Shown here: positions 1 to 6,529 of the stretch, piece after piece
Position numbering within the stretch: position 1 is the first letter of the stretch
How the letters are laid out: each line of letters begins with the position of its first letter
Assembly (NCBI GenBank): GCA_004556395.1
Contig: SFHK01000075.1
Coordinates: forward strand, 1-9,871
Direction: 5' to 3'
Origin: Clostridiales bacterium
GTDB lineage: Bacteria > Bacillota > Clostridia > Christensenellales > Aristaeellaceae
Length of the DNA stretch: 9,871 nucleotides
Program-made: the position numbers and the translations under genes
The notes under the pieces: generated by a model
The model's input: the letters and a program-made list of their open reading frames with translations, nothing else
The model's database searches: none
What the model was told of the DNA's origin: nothing

Positions 1-2
1 CT

Positions 3-83
3 GAAATCCTGCGGATTTCCGGGCGCGGAATCTGCAAGGAAGCGATTTTTTCTCCGGGGGGCAAGCTCCCCTCCGAAAAAATC
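3..83. repeat. Two inverted repeats at the left edge
   Basis: Two perfect palindromic arms are visible. The first is 3-9 (GAAATCC) paired with 13-19 (GGATTTC) around a TGC loop. The second is 44-52 (GATTTTTTC) paired with 75-83 (GAAAAAATC), enclosing a smaller GGGG/CCCC stem at 57-60 and 68-71. The larger one has its T tract on the 5' side and its A tract on the 3' side on both strands, the reverse of a rho-independent terminator, so I do not call it one. It may be the end of a longer intergenic element cut by the window edge. Confidence 0.5.
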
Positions 84-310
84 AGCACGATCCCGCCGCG
101 CAGGTCGCCGGGATCGATTGGAAGTCGAGAGGGTTCACACCCTCTCGAGCTCTCCGGGGCTGTTCTGGTGGAGAAATTGGTTCCCGACGAAGCAGGTTGT
201 CCTTTTGAGGACGCTGTTTCCGACGGCGTGGGCGTGGGGCGCTCCGCTCCCTTACACTCCCTCGAGTGACGGGGTGCGAGAGGGTTGCGACCCTCTCGCG
301 CTCTCCCGAG

Positions 311-550
311 GGCTGGTTTGACGGGAATTTGGATTTCCGACGATGCAGGAAACGGCTTCGGTGGAGATGCTGGTTTTCGGCGGCGCAAAGGGCCGGTTCG
401 GCGGGAATTTGGATTTCCGACGATGCAGGAAACGGCTTCGGTGGAGATGCTGGTTTTCGGCGGCGCAAAGGGCTGGTTCGGCGGGAATTTCGGTTTCCGA
501 CGATGCAGGAAACAGCTTCGGTGGAGATGCTGGTTTTCGGCGGCGCGAAG
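311..550 (+). repeat. Three tandem 80-bp B modules
   Basis: Units at 311-390, 391-470 and 471-550 are nearly identical, each beginning GGCTGG or GGCCGG and ending GGCGGCGCAAAGG or a close variant. Differences are single bases, such as GGATTT versus GGTTTC and AACGGC versus AACAGC. The near identity suggests recent tandem duplication of module B, which occurs singly elsewhere (666-745, and inverted at 9736-9815). Confidence 0.9.
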
Positions 551-665
551 GGCTGTTCGGATGAGGATTTGGTTTCCGACGGCGTGGGCGTGGGGCGCTC
601 TGCTCCCCTACACCCCCTCGGGTGACGGGGTGCGAGAGGGTTGTGACCCTCTCGCGCTCTCCCGG
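551..665 (+). repeat. A module with three consecutive hairpins
   Basis: A 115-bp module. In order it can form GGGG/CCCC around the CGCTCTGCT loop, CACCCC/GGGGTG around CTCGGGTGAC, and a 10-bp perfect stem, 632-641 with 646-655, closed by a TGTG loop. Sister copies lie at 746-862 and, inverted, at 9621-9735 and 9816-9871. It could be a structured RNA, a REP-like element or a protein-binding site; the sequence alone does not decide. Confidence 0.8.
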
Positions 666-745
666 GGCTGGTTCGGCGGGAATTTGGATTTCCGACGATG
701 CAGGAAACGGCTTCGGTGGAGATGCTGGCTTTCGACGGCGCGAAG

Positions 746-862
746 GGCTGTTCGAGTGAGGATTTGGTTTCCGACGGCGCGAGCGTGGGGCGCTCCGCTC
801 CCCTACACCCCCTCGGGGGACGGGGTGCGAGAGGGCTGCGACCCTCTCGCGCTCTCTCGTGG
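746..862 (+). repeat. A module, second complete copy
   Basis: A 117-bp copy of the A module. Its terminal stem is 827-836 with 841-850; the closing T-A pair has become C/A here, leaving nine pairs. It sits about 200 bp upstream of the Ig-like-domain gene on the same strand. I see no promoter within it. Confidence 0.8.
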
Positions 863-1045
863 GGCTGGCGGGAATTTGGATTTCCGACGGTGCAAAGGCG
901 TTTTTCTGGTGGAGGGGTTGTTTTTTCGTCGAAATGGGAGCGGCTTCCGGCGGGTGCGGAAACGGGTTTCGGGCGCTTTTGGGCGTGGCGGAGGACGGGC
1001 ATTTTGGACGCTTTCGAGAGAGGGCGGGAGTTTTTTATCGGACTT

Positions 1046-1051
1046 CGGAGG
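1046..1051 (+). promoter_or_regulatory. Ribosome binding site deciding the start at 1060
   Basis: CGGAGG lies eight bases upstream of the ATG at 1060. The open frame extends upstream to 859, but that part reads through decayed repeat DNA and has no signal peptide. The ATG at 1060 is immediately followed by a classical signal peptide, so it is preferred. Confidence 0.8.
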
Positions 1052-1059
1052 ATGGATTC

Positions 1060-3111
1060 ATGCGCAAATGGGTTTTGATCGGCGTTCTTCTGGTTCTTCT
1101 GGGGCTATGCGTCTGCGCGGCGGCGGAGGAGGAAGCGGAGAGGTGGGTGGCCTGTGTGGACGGCGATACGATTGTGATTGCCGACGCGGAGGAGGGGATT
1201 GAGCCGCTTTCGGGGACGCTGCGGTTAGGCGTTGGGGAGGTACGGACGATCCTGGCGCCTTCCGAGGACGCGCCGTTATTTGCTTCCACGAACGAGCAGT
1301 GCGCGGCCATTTCGGAGACGGGCGAGCTTCGGGCGCTTTCGAAGGGCAGTGCGTCCATTCGCGTATATCTTTCGGACGGGAGCGTGGACATTGCCGTATC
1401 GGTGAAGAACCCGCCCACGCGCGTGAGGCTGGGCGCGAAGAGCGGGAAGCTGGCGCTGGGGCAGACGTATCAGCTGAAGCCGAAGATCAGCGGCACAGGC
1501 GGCGTTACATGGACGTCGTCGGACGAGGACGTGGCGGTCGTGGACAGGGACGGCGTGATTTCGGCCGTGAGCGTTGGAAAATGCGTGATCACCTGCACGA
1601 CGTACAACGGGAAGACGGCGGAATGCAGCGTGACCGTCGTGATGCCCGCGCCCGCGAAGGTGGAGCTGAACGCGTACAAAACGCAGGTTTACGACGGCGA
1701 GACATTTTTACTGGAAGCGACGCTGAACGGCGGCTATCGCGAGACCGTTTCGTTCACCAGCAGCGACGGGAACGTGGCGCGCGTGGACGAGAGCGGCGTG
1801 GTGACGGCTGTGAAGCCGGGCACCGCCGTGATTCGCGCGCAGGCCTCCGGCGGGAATTACACGAACTGCGTCGTCGAGGTGCTGCCGGGCTCGACCTCCA
1901 TTGAGACGGACGGCGCGATCACGCTCTACGCCGGCGGCACGATGGCCGTGCCCGCGCGGTGCGTGGGCGGCAGCGGGAAATACACCGTGGTGAGCATGAA
2001 TCCGGACGTGGTGCTGGGGTCGGACGGCGCGTTCGTCACGGCGCTTCGCGAGGGCGAGGCCGATCTGTACGCCATTACGCCCAACGGCGAATACGCCTGC
2101 TGTCGCGCCACCGTGCTGGCGCGGCCCGAGGGGCTTCTGCTGATTCCCGACCGTGCCGAAATCGCCGCGGGCGAGCAGGCGCGCGTGTATGTGAACGGCT
2201 CCGACCTGCCCGCGACGTTCGAAATCATGGGCGACGATCCCGCGGCCAGCGTGGACGGGGGCGGCTACGTCACCGGTCTGAAGCCGGGGCTGGCGGTCGT
2301 GCGCGCCCGCGTGGGCGGCGTGTACGTGGACGCGGGGATCGAGGTGAAGCCCTTCGCCGACGCGCTTTCGCTGAGCTTCTCCGGCGGCACGCTGGGCGTG
2401 GGCGACCGCGCGCGGCTGACGTGCGCGCTTCAGAACGGCGCGGGGCGGGTGACGTATGTCTCCGACCAACCCGAAATCCTTTCCGTGAACGGGGAAACCG
2501 GCGAAATCGCCGCCGAGGCGGTGGGCAGCGCGACGGTCACGGCCTCGATCGCAAACGGCGTGAAGGCGTCGCTTACGCTGGAGGTGCATCCCGCGCCGAC
2601 CGAGTTTGCGCTCTCCGGGCGCGAGCGAGTCGTGGGCGAGGGCGACCGCGTGCGGCTTTCCTACCGGATGAACGAGGGCGCGGGCGGCATGGTCTCGTGG
2701 ACGACGGACGACGAGGCCGTGGCGAGCGTGGACGAAAACGGCGAGCTGACGGCGGTCGCCATCGGCACGACCACCGTGCGCGCGACGACGAGAAGCCTTC
2801 TGACCGACTCCATGACGATTCGCGTCGTCGAAGCGCCGCGCGGCCTGACCGTGGACGCGGAACCGCTTCCCAACGGCGGACGCTTTCAGGCCTATCTGCG
2901 CCTGACGCCCGGCGAGACGGCCGCGCTGCACGCGCGCTGCTCCGGCGAGGCGCAGACGGCGTTCCTCTATGATTCCACGCTCCCGGCCGTGGCGGAGGTG
3001 GACGAAACCGGCGCCGTTCGCGCGCTGTCCGTGGGAACGACGCTGGTGAGCGTTCGCATATATACCGGCGAGACGGTGAACGTGCTGGTGGAGGTCGCGG
3101 CGGAGAAATAG
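1060..3111 (+). CDS. Secreted protein with about eight bacterial Ig-like (BIG_2) domains
   Basis: A 683-residue exported protein that probably acts outside the membrane as an adhesive or scaffold surface protein; no catalytic motif is visible. Residues 1-22 are a signal peptide: MRK, a long hydrophobic run (VLIGVLLVLLGLCVC), then AAA before EEE, consistent with signal peptidase I cleavage. The cysteines at 17 and 19 do not fit a good lipobox. From about residue 46 to the end there are eight roughly 80-residue modules. They carry the BIG_2 hallmarks: a G-Q/D/E-x-x-x-L start, W/F-T-S-S/D-D-x-x-V-A-x-V-D, then G-x-[VIL]-x-A-[VL]-x-x-G-x-[AT] and a final V-x-V strand. Module boundaries are near residues 118, 196, 278, 356, 434, 514 and 594. 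The protein stops just after the last strand, with no LPxTG motif, S-layer domain or C-terminal transmembrane helix, so attachment would be non-covalent or through a partner. The gene stands alone between repeat blocks. The BIG_2 assignment is firm; ligand and role are unknown. Confidence 0.85.
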   Translation: MRKWVLIGVLLVLLGLCVCAAAEEEAERWVACVDGDTIVIADAEEGIEPLSGTLRLGVGEVRTILAPSEDAPLFASTNEQCAAISETGELRALSKGSASIRVYLSDGSVDIAVSVKNPPTRVRLGAKSGKLALGQTYQLKPKISGTGGVTWTSSDEDVAVVDRDGVISAVSVGKCVITCTTYNGKTAECSVTVVMPAPAKVELNAYKTQVYDGETFLLEATLNGGYRETVSFTSSDGNVARVDESGVVTAVKPGTAVIRAQASGGNYTNCVVEVLPGSTSIETDGAITLYAGGTMAVPARCVGGSGKYTVVSMNPDVVLGSDGAFVTALREGEADLYAITPNGEYACCRATVLARPEGLLLIPDRAEIAAGEQARVYVNGSDLPATFEIMGDDPAASVDGGGYVTGLKPGLAVVRARVGGVYVDAGIEVKPFADALSLSFSGGTLGVGDRARLTCALQNGAGRVTYVSDQPEILSVNGETGEIAAEAVGSATVTASIANGVKASLTLEVHPAPTEFALSGRERVVGEGDRVRLSYRMNEGAGGMVSWTTDDEAVASVDENGELTAVAIGTTTVRATTRSLLTDSMTIRVVEAPRGLTVDAEPLPNGGRFQAYLRLTPGETAALHARCSGEAQTAFLYDSTLPAVAEVDETGAVRALSVGTTLVSVRIYTGETVNVLVEVAAEK

Positions 3112-3130
3112 CACACACACGATGACGCGC

Positions 3131-3450
3131 TGCCACCTGCGGCGGACGTGGTTTGGCGTGACGCTGTTCGTGGAGACGATACGAGTGTGTTTGGGACACC
3201 GCGGAGACGGCGGGTGACGACTGCCGCCTGCGGCGGATGTGGTTCGGCGCGGCGCTGTTCAAGGAAACGATGCGGGTGCATTCGGGAAATCGGCGAAACG
3301 GCGAGAGATGTGCCGCCTGCGGCGGACGTGCTTGATCGCGGCGCTGATTGCGAAGACGACGCGAGGGCGCGTTTAGATGGATACCGCCGAAACGGCGAAC
3401 GCGCCGGGAGCGACGCGGATTTGTGTTCGGATGGATATTCAGGGGACGGC
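3131..3450 (+). repeat. Diverged tandem repeat of about 90 bp in the 3112-3489 gap
   Basis: The 378-bp gap contains no supportable gene. Copies start at 3131, 3222 and 3311 (spacing 91 and 89 bp), each beginning TGCC[AG]CCTGCGGCGGA. The CCGCC-TGC-GGCGG core is a 5-bp stem with a 3-base loop in the second and third copies. Shared phrases follow in order: ACGTGG, GCGCTG, GA[AG]ACGA, GCGGG and a GGCGAAACGGCGA end. A fourth, tail-only copy is recognisable to about 3450. Spacings that are not multiples of three argue against coding. I see no convincing promoter for the downstream gene here. Confidence 0.7.
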
Positions 3451-3489
3451 GGTAATGCCGGAGGGTGATTCGGGGAGGGGACGATTTCT

Positions 3490-6243
3490 ATGGAAAACGC
3501 ATACGAGCTGTATTTTCACCGGCTGTTTTCGATCAATCCTTATCGTTCTCTGCGTATGAAGCTGTGCGAGATGAGCTTTTGCAAGGACTGGCCGCACACC
3601 GACCGGGGCGAGCCTTATCCGATTGTGCGCGAGGTTGGAGCGGCGCTGGGCGAGAAGGTGGAGGACGGCCGGATTGCGTTTTCGGCGGACGAGCCGGGCG
3701 AGCGGGCGCGGCTGATCGGGCGGTTTTTCCCGTATGCGTCCAGCGAGGTATGCGTGGACGCGCTGGACGGCGAGGGGGCGCGCGTGGGGTTGGAATTTGC
3801 CGTGCGGAGTGGGCGAGGATCGCCGTACACGGCGGCGGACGCGCCGGGGCTTTGCGTGTTTGTGGAGCGCGCGGGCGCGGAGGTTTGCGTGTGCCACGAG
3901 GAATTCGTGGGCGGGCGTTCGCTGGGCGTTGTGCGGCACGGGACGCGCGCGTTCACGCCGGGCGGCTTGCTGTTCGTCAGCGCGCACGGGGCGTTTTTCG
4001 ATGTGTCGCTGGGGCGCGAGTTCGTGTGCACGATTCAGGCCGAAGGGTTTTCGGACATCTGCCGCCGGAGCGCGTTTATGAACGCGGGCGTGTCGCTGTA
4101 CGTCGCTCTGCCCGCGGGCGGGCGCGCCGCGGTATCGCGCGCGGAGAGCTTTCTGGACGGCGGGCTCAGCCACGCCGATATGAAGCCCGTGCGCTATGAG
4201 GACGGCACGCCGATTCTGGAAAACGGGCGGCTGTTTCTGACGCTGTCGTCGCGCTTGCAGGCGGGCGCGTATCAGTATGTGGTTTCGTGGAACCCGTCCA
4301 CGTGCGAGCTGCGGCCCGAGGGCGCGATCTTCTTCGACTACGGCGACGGGCGCTGGTGCGCGGACGTGGCGATTTCGCTGATCTATCACCGGGAAAGGCG
4401 CGAGTGGCTGTTCTGGGCGACGGCGTTCTCCCACGGGCACATCCTGTGCCACGGAACGAGCGCGGGCGACCCGCGCTTCGGCATCACCGTGCTGGACGCG
4501 ACGCTGATGGAGGCGCAGAAGCCGGGCTCCGACGTTTCGAACGGCGGGCTGCCCATACAGACGAGCGGCGCGGAGAAGGACGGCGAGCTGGCGCAGACGA
4601 AGGATTGCGCGTGTGGAAAGGCTGGTGCGGCGCGGGCTTTTGCGTCCGACGAAGTGCTGTCTGTACAGGCTGGCGTGGCGCGGATTTCTGCGTCCGACGA
4701 AGTGCTGTCTGTGCAGGCGGGCGGGCGCGTTGCGGAAATGGCCGACGGGCAGGCGCAGACGGAGGAATGCGCGTGTGGAAAGGTGGGCGCGGCGCGGGCT
4801 TTTGCGTCCGACGACGTGCTGTCTGTACAGGTGGGCGCGGCGCGGGCTTCCGCGTCCGACGACGTGCTGTCCGTGCAGGCGGGCGGGCGCGTTGCGGAGA
4901 TGGACGACGGGCTGACGCAGGCGGAGGATTGCGCGTGTGGAAAGGCTGGCGCGGCGCGGGCTTTTGCGTCCGACGACGTGCTGTCCGCGCAGACGGGCTG
5001 GCGCGTTGCGGAGATGGCCGACGGGCTGGCGCAGACGAAGGATTGCGCGTGTGGCAAGGTGGGCGCGGCGCGGACTTCTGCGTCCGACGACGTGCTGTCT
5101 GTACAGGCGGGCGATTGCGGCGCGGAAATGGCCGACGGGCTGGCGCGGACGGAGGATTGCGCTTGCGGCAAGGTGGGCGCGGTGCGGGCTTCCGCGTCCG
5201 ACGACGTGCTGTCCGCGCAGGCGGGCGGGCGCGTTGCGGAGATGGACGGCGGGCAGGCGCAGACGGAGGAATGCGCGTGTGGAAAAGTGGGCGCGGCGCG
5301 GGCTTTTGCGTCCGACGACGCGCTGTCCGCGCAGGCGGGCTGGCGCGGGGCGGAGATGGCCGACGGGCAGACGCGGACGGAGGATTGCGCGTGCGGAAAG
5401 GTGGGCGCGGCGCGGGCTTTTGCGTCCGACGACGTGCTGTCCGTACAGGCGGGCTGGCGCGTTGCGGAAATGGACGGCGGGCTGGCGCAGACGAAGGAAT
5501 GCGCGTGTGGAAAGGCTGGTGCGGCGCGGGCTTTTGCGTCCGACGACGTGCTGTCTGTACAGGCTGGCGTGGCGCGGATTTCTGCGTCCGACGAAGTACT
5601 GTCCGCGCAGGCGGGCGGGCGCGTTGCGGAGATGGCCGGCGGGCTGGCGCGGACGGAGGATTGCGCGTGCGGAAAGGTGGGCGCGGCGCGGGCTTCCGCG
5701 TCCGACGACGTGCTGTCCGTGCAGGCGGGCTGGCGCGGCGCGAGCGTCGCGGAGCTGGATGACGACACGCTGTGGCTGGCGAAGACGGGCGACGAGGATC
5801 CCGATTTCACCTACGACCGCGAGCGCGGCAAGTGGTACATGACCATCTGCCGCAGCGTGAAGGGCGCGGGGTACCGGTATTTTCTGTTCGAGTCCGACGA
5901 GCCGTTTTCCGGCTATCGGCACGTGTGCCACACCGAGAGCGGCGAGAACACCGGCGGGCTGATGGTGCGCATTCGCGGGCGGCGCGCGCTGGTGTGCGGC
6001 TCCGATTTCAAGGCGCGCGCGGAATATCGCGTGTATCCGCTGGGCGATTTTTCGCATTTCCAGCGCCTGACGTGCGACTTTGACGACGGCGGCTTCCGCG
6101 GCTGGGGCAGTCTCATGCCCGTGCCCTGCGGGAACCGGACGAAATACGTGTGGATGACCTTCGACCGCCACAACGGCAGCGATTACAATTGGAGCTACGG
6201 GAATCTCTACGCCTACGAGGCGGAGGAAATGGATTTTCAATAA
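3490..6243 (+). CDS. Putative glycosidase-like beta-propeller protein split by an internal repeat array
   Basis: A 917-residue protein without a signal peptide or membrane segment, so probably cytoplasmic. A GGAGG at 3474-3478 supports the ATG at 3490. Residues 1-220 look like a beta-rich accessory domain. From about residue 221 the strand pattern resembles five-bladed propellers of the GH32/GH43 type: H-A-D230-M-K-P-V-R-Y-E-D-G-T, then ENGRLFLTLSS, then WCADVAISLIYHRERREWLFW. After the repeat array comes D770-P-D-F-TYDRERGKWYMT, then YRYFLFESDEPFSGY, GENTGGLMVRI and a C-terminal W-rich segment. The DPD-F-YD-GKWY pattern is typical of that superfamily, but I cannot confirm a catalytic triad or a substrate. 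Residues 364-753 are nine tandem repeats; removing them leaves about 527 residues, a normal size for a propeller plus accessory domain. Long open frames on the other strand and in the other two plus frames follow from the GC-rich, stop-poor repeats. It appears to be a single-gene unit. The gene itself is well supported; the family is a tentative call. Confidence 0.75.
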   Translation: MENAYELYFHRLFSINPYRSLRMKLCEMSFCKDWPHTDRGEPYPIVREVGAALGEKVEDGRIAFSADEPGERARLIGRFFPYASSEVCVDALDGEGARVGLEFAVRSGRGSPYTAADAPGLCVFVERAGAEVCVCHEEFVGGRSLGVVRHGTRAFTPGGLLFVSAHGAFFDVSLGREFVCTIQAEGFSDICRRSAFMNAGVSLYVALPAGGRAAVSRAESFLDGGLSHADMKPVRYEDGTPILENGRLFLTLSSRLQAGAYQYVVSWNPSTCELRPEGAIFFDYGDGRWCADVAISLIYHRERREWLFWATAFSHGHILCHGTSAGDPRFGITVLDATLMEAQKPGSDVSNGGLPIQTSGAEKDGELAQTKDCACGKAGAARAFASDEVLSVQAGVARISASDEVLSVQAGGRVAEMADGQAQTEECACGKVGAARAFASDDVLSVQVGAARASASDDVLSVQAGGRVAEMDDGLTQAEDCACGKAGAARAFASDDVLSAQTGWRVAEMADGLAQTKDCACGKVGAARTSASDDVLSVQAGDCGAEMADGLARTEDCACGKVGAVRASASDDVLSAQAGGRVAEMDGGQAQTEECACGKVGAARAFASDDALSAQAGWRGAEMADGQTRTEDCACGKVGAARAFASDDVLSVQAGWRVAEMDGGLAQTKECACGKAGAARAFASDDVLSVQAGVARISASDEVLSAQAGGRVAEMAGGLARTEDCACGKVGAARASASDDVLSVQAGWRGASVAELDDDTLWLAKTGDEDPDFTYDRERGKWYMTICRSVKGAGYRYFLFESDEPFSGYRHVCHTESGENTGGLMVRIRGRRALVCGSDFKARAEYRVYPLGDFSHFQRLTCDFDDGGFRGWGSLMPVPCGNRTKYVWMTFDRHNGSDYNWSYGNLYAYEAEEMDFQ
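4579..5748 (+). repeat. Nine-unit in-frame tandem repeat inside the propeller gene
   Basis: Units are anchored on the TGC codon of C-A-C-G-K at 4606, 4768, 4930, 5044, 5158, 5272, 5386, 5500 and 5662. Spacings are 162, 162, 114, 114, 114, 114, 114 and 162 bp, all multiples of three. The 38-residue unit reads roughly DGLAQTEDCACGK, then VGAARAFASDDVLS, then VQAGGRVAEMA. Units 1, 2 and 8 are 54 residues long because a 16-residue piece (about VARISASDEVLSVQAG) is duplicated inside them. The array covers residues 364-753 and ends where the propeller-like sequence resumes at ELDDDTLW. Each unit carries a CxC motif. Confidence 0.92.
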
Positions 6244-6245
6244 AG

Positions 6246-6270
6246 GCGCCGCCGCACAATTCGGCGGCGC
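6246..6270 (+). terminator. Hairpin directly after the propeller gene, possible terminator
   Basis: GCGCCGCCG (6246-6254) pairs perfectly with CGGCGGCGC (6262-6270) around CACAATT, two bases after the TAA stop. The stem is very stable, but only a delayed TTTT follows at about 6283, so efficiency as a rho-independent terminator is doubtful. It could act as a 3'-end stabiliser. Confidence 0.5.
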
Positions 6271-6301
6271 GTCGGGCGATGTCTTTTCCGCCATCTGCGG
6301 C

Positions 6302-6347
6302 ATGCAAATTCCTCGATTTACTTCCAGTAAACCTTCGAAATTTGCAT
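6302..6347. repeat. Nested inverted repeat in the convergent intergenic gap
   Basis: ATGCAAATT (6302-6310) pairs with AATTTGCAT (6339-6347). Inside, TTTACT (6317-6322) pairs with AGTAAA (6326-6331) around TCC. The two stems are separated by short unpaired stretches of similar length (6 and 7 bases), giving one symmetric AT-rich cruciform or RNA hairpin in a GC-rich setting. The 14-mer at 6301-6314 is repeated at 7634-7647, over the start of the next gene. Confidence 0.6.
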
Positions 6348-6411
6348 TTGCATCGGTCGAAAAATCCATTCGCCGGCCGACCACCTCATTTGTGCGGCGT
6401 TGCCTGAAGAA

Positions 6412-6462
6412 CTCCGGCGGCTGGATGCGCGCGTTCTGCGCGGTCACGCCGCCGGAGCTTTT
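6412..6462. terminator. Likely bidirectional terminator between convergent genes
   Basis: CTCCGGCGGC (6412-6421) pairs perfectly with GCCGCCGGAG (6448-6457). The loop contains a further stem, CGCGC (6428-6432) with GCGCG (6438-6442). On the plus strand the stem is followed by CTTTTC, and on the minus strand by TTCTTC. Its place between the ends of two convergent genes (6243 plus, 6530 minus) fits a shared terminator. The T tracts are short. Confidence 0.6.
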
Positions 6463-6529
6463 CGGAGGATGTGTTGAGGGAGAAGCGGTTTCGCATTCCG
6501 AGCGCACGTCGAGGGGCATGCTTCCGCGT

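Larger units (their letters stand above)
118..905 (+). repeat. A/B composite intergenic repeat block, left copy
   Basis: This stretch has no credible gene and consists of two alternating modules. Module A is about 115 bp, containing the phrase GTGGGGCGCTCCGCTCCCC followed by a CACCCC/GGGGTG hairpin and a GCGAGAGGGT/ACCCTCTCGC hairpin. Module B is 80 bp, with TTTCCGACGATGCAGG and CTTCGGTGGAGATGCTGG. The order is: a diverged A end (118-157), a diverged B-like plus A unit (158-310), B-B-B (311-550), A (551-665), B (666-745), A (746-862) and a decaying partial B (863 to about 905). The 80-bp period is not a multiple of three and reading frames rotate through the copies, so the long open frames across this block are not genes. 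The same family returns inverted at 9611-9871. I see no transposase and no target-site duplication. Confidence 0.85.

Noticed and set aside
118..905. CRISPR array or insertion sequence
   Set aside because: Modules are similar along their full length rather than repeat plus unique spacer, and there is no transposase frame or terminal inverted repeat pair bounding a single element.
82..1002. A 306-codon minus-strand open frame, and overlapping plus-strand frames of about 120-305 codons, across the left repeat block
   Set aside because: Successive 80-bp copies are read in three different frames within the same ORF, so the peptide is a by-product of stop-poor repeats. There is no conserved domain and no good ribosome binding site.
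859..1059. Upstream extension of the Ig-like gene to a start at 859
   Set aside because: The extension reads through the decayed end of the repeat block, would bury the signal peptide 67 residues in, and lacks a better ribosome binding site than the one before 1060.
1708..3120. A 470-codon minus-strand open frame opposite the Ig-like gene
   Set aside because: Composition is rich in H, R, A and G, as expected from the complement of a GC-rich gene. The plus strand encodes clear BIG_2 domains with a signal peptide.
4579..5748. CRISPR array
   Set aside because: The units are contiguous and coding-length throughout, with no constant short repeat alternating with unique spacers, and no cas gene is present.
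4579..5748. Target region of a diversity-generating retroelement
   Set aside because: Differences are not concentrated at adenines of a template, and no reverse transcriptase or template repeat is present in the window.
3439..6519. A 1026-codon antisense open frame spanning the whole propeller gene
   Set aside because: Its sequence is mostly arginine, alanine and proline shadow of the plus-strand gene. The plus strand has the recognisable propeller motifs, a ribosome binding site and third-position variation in its repeats.
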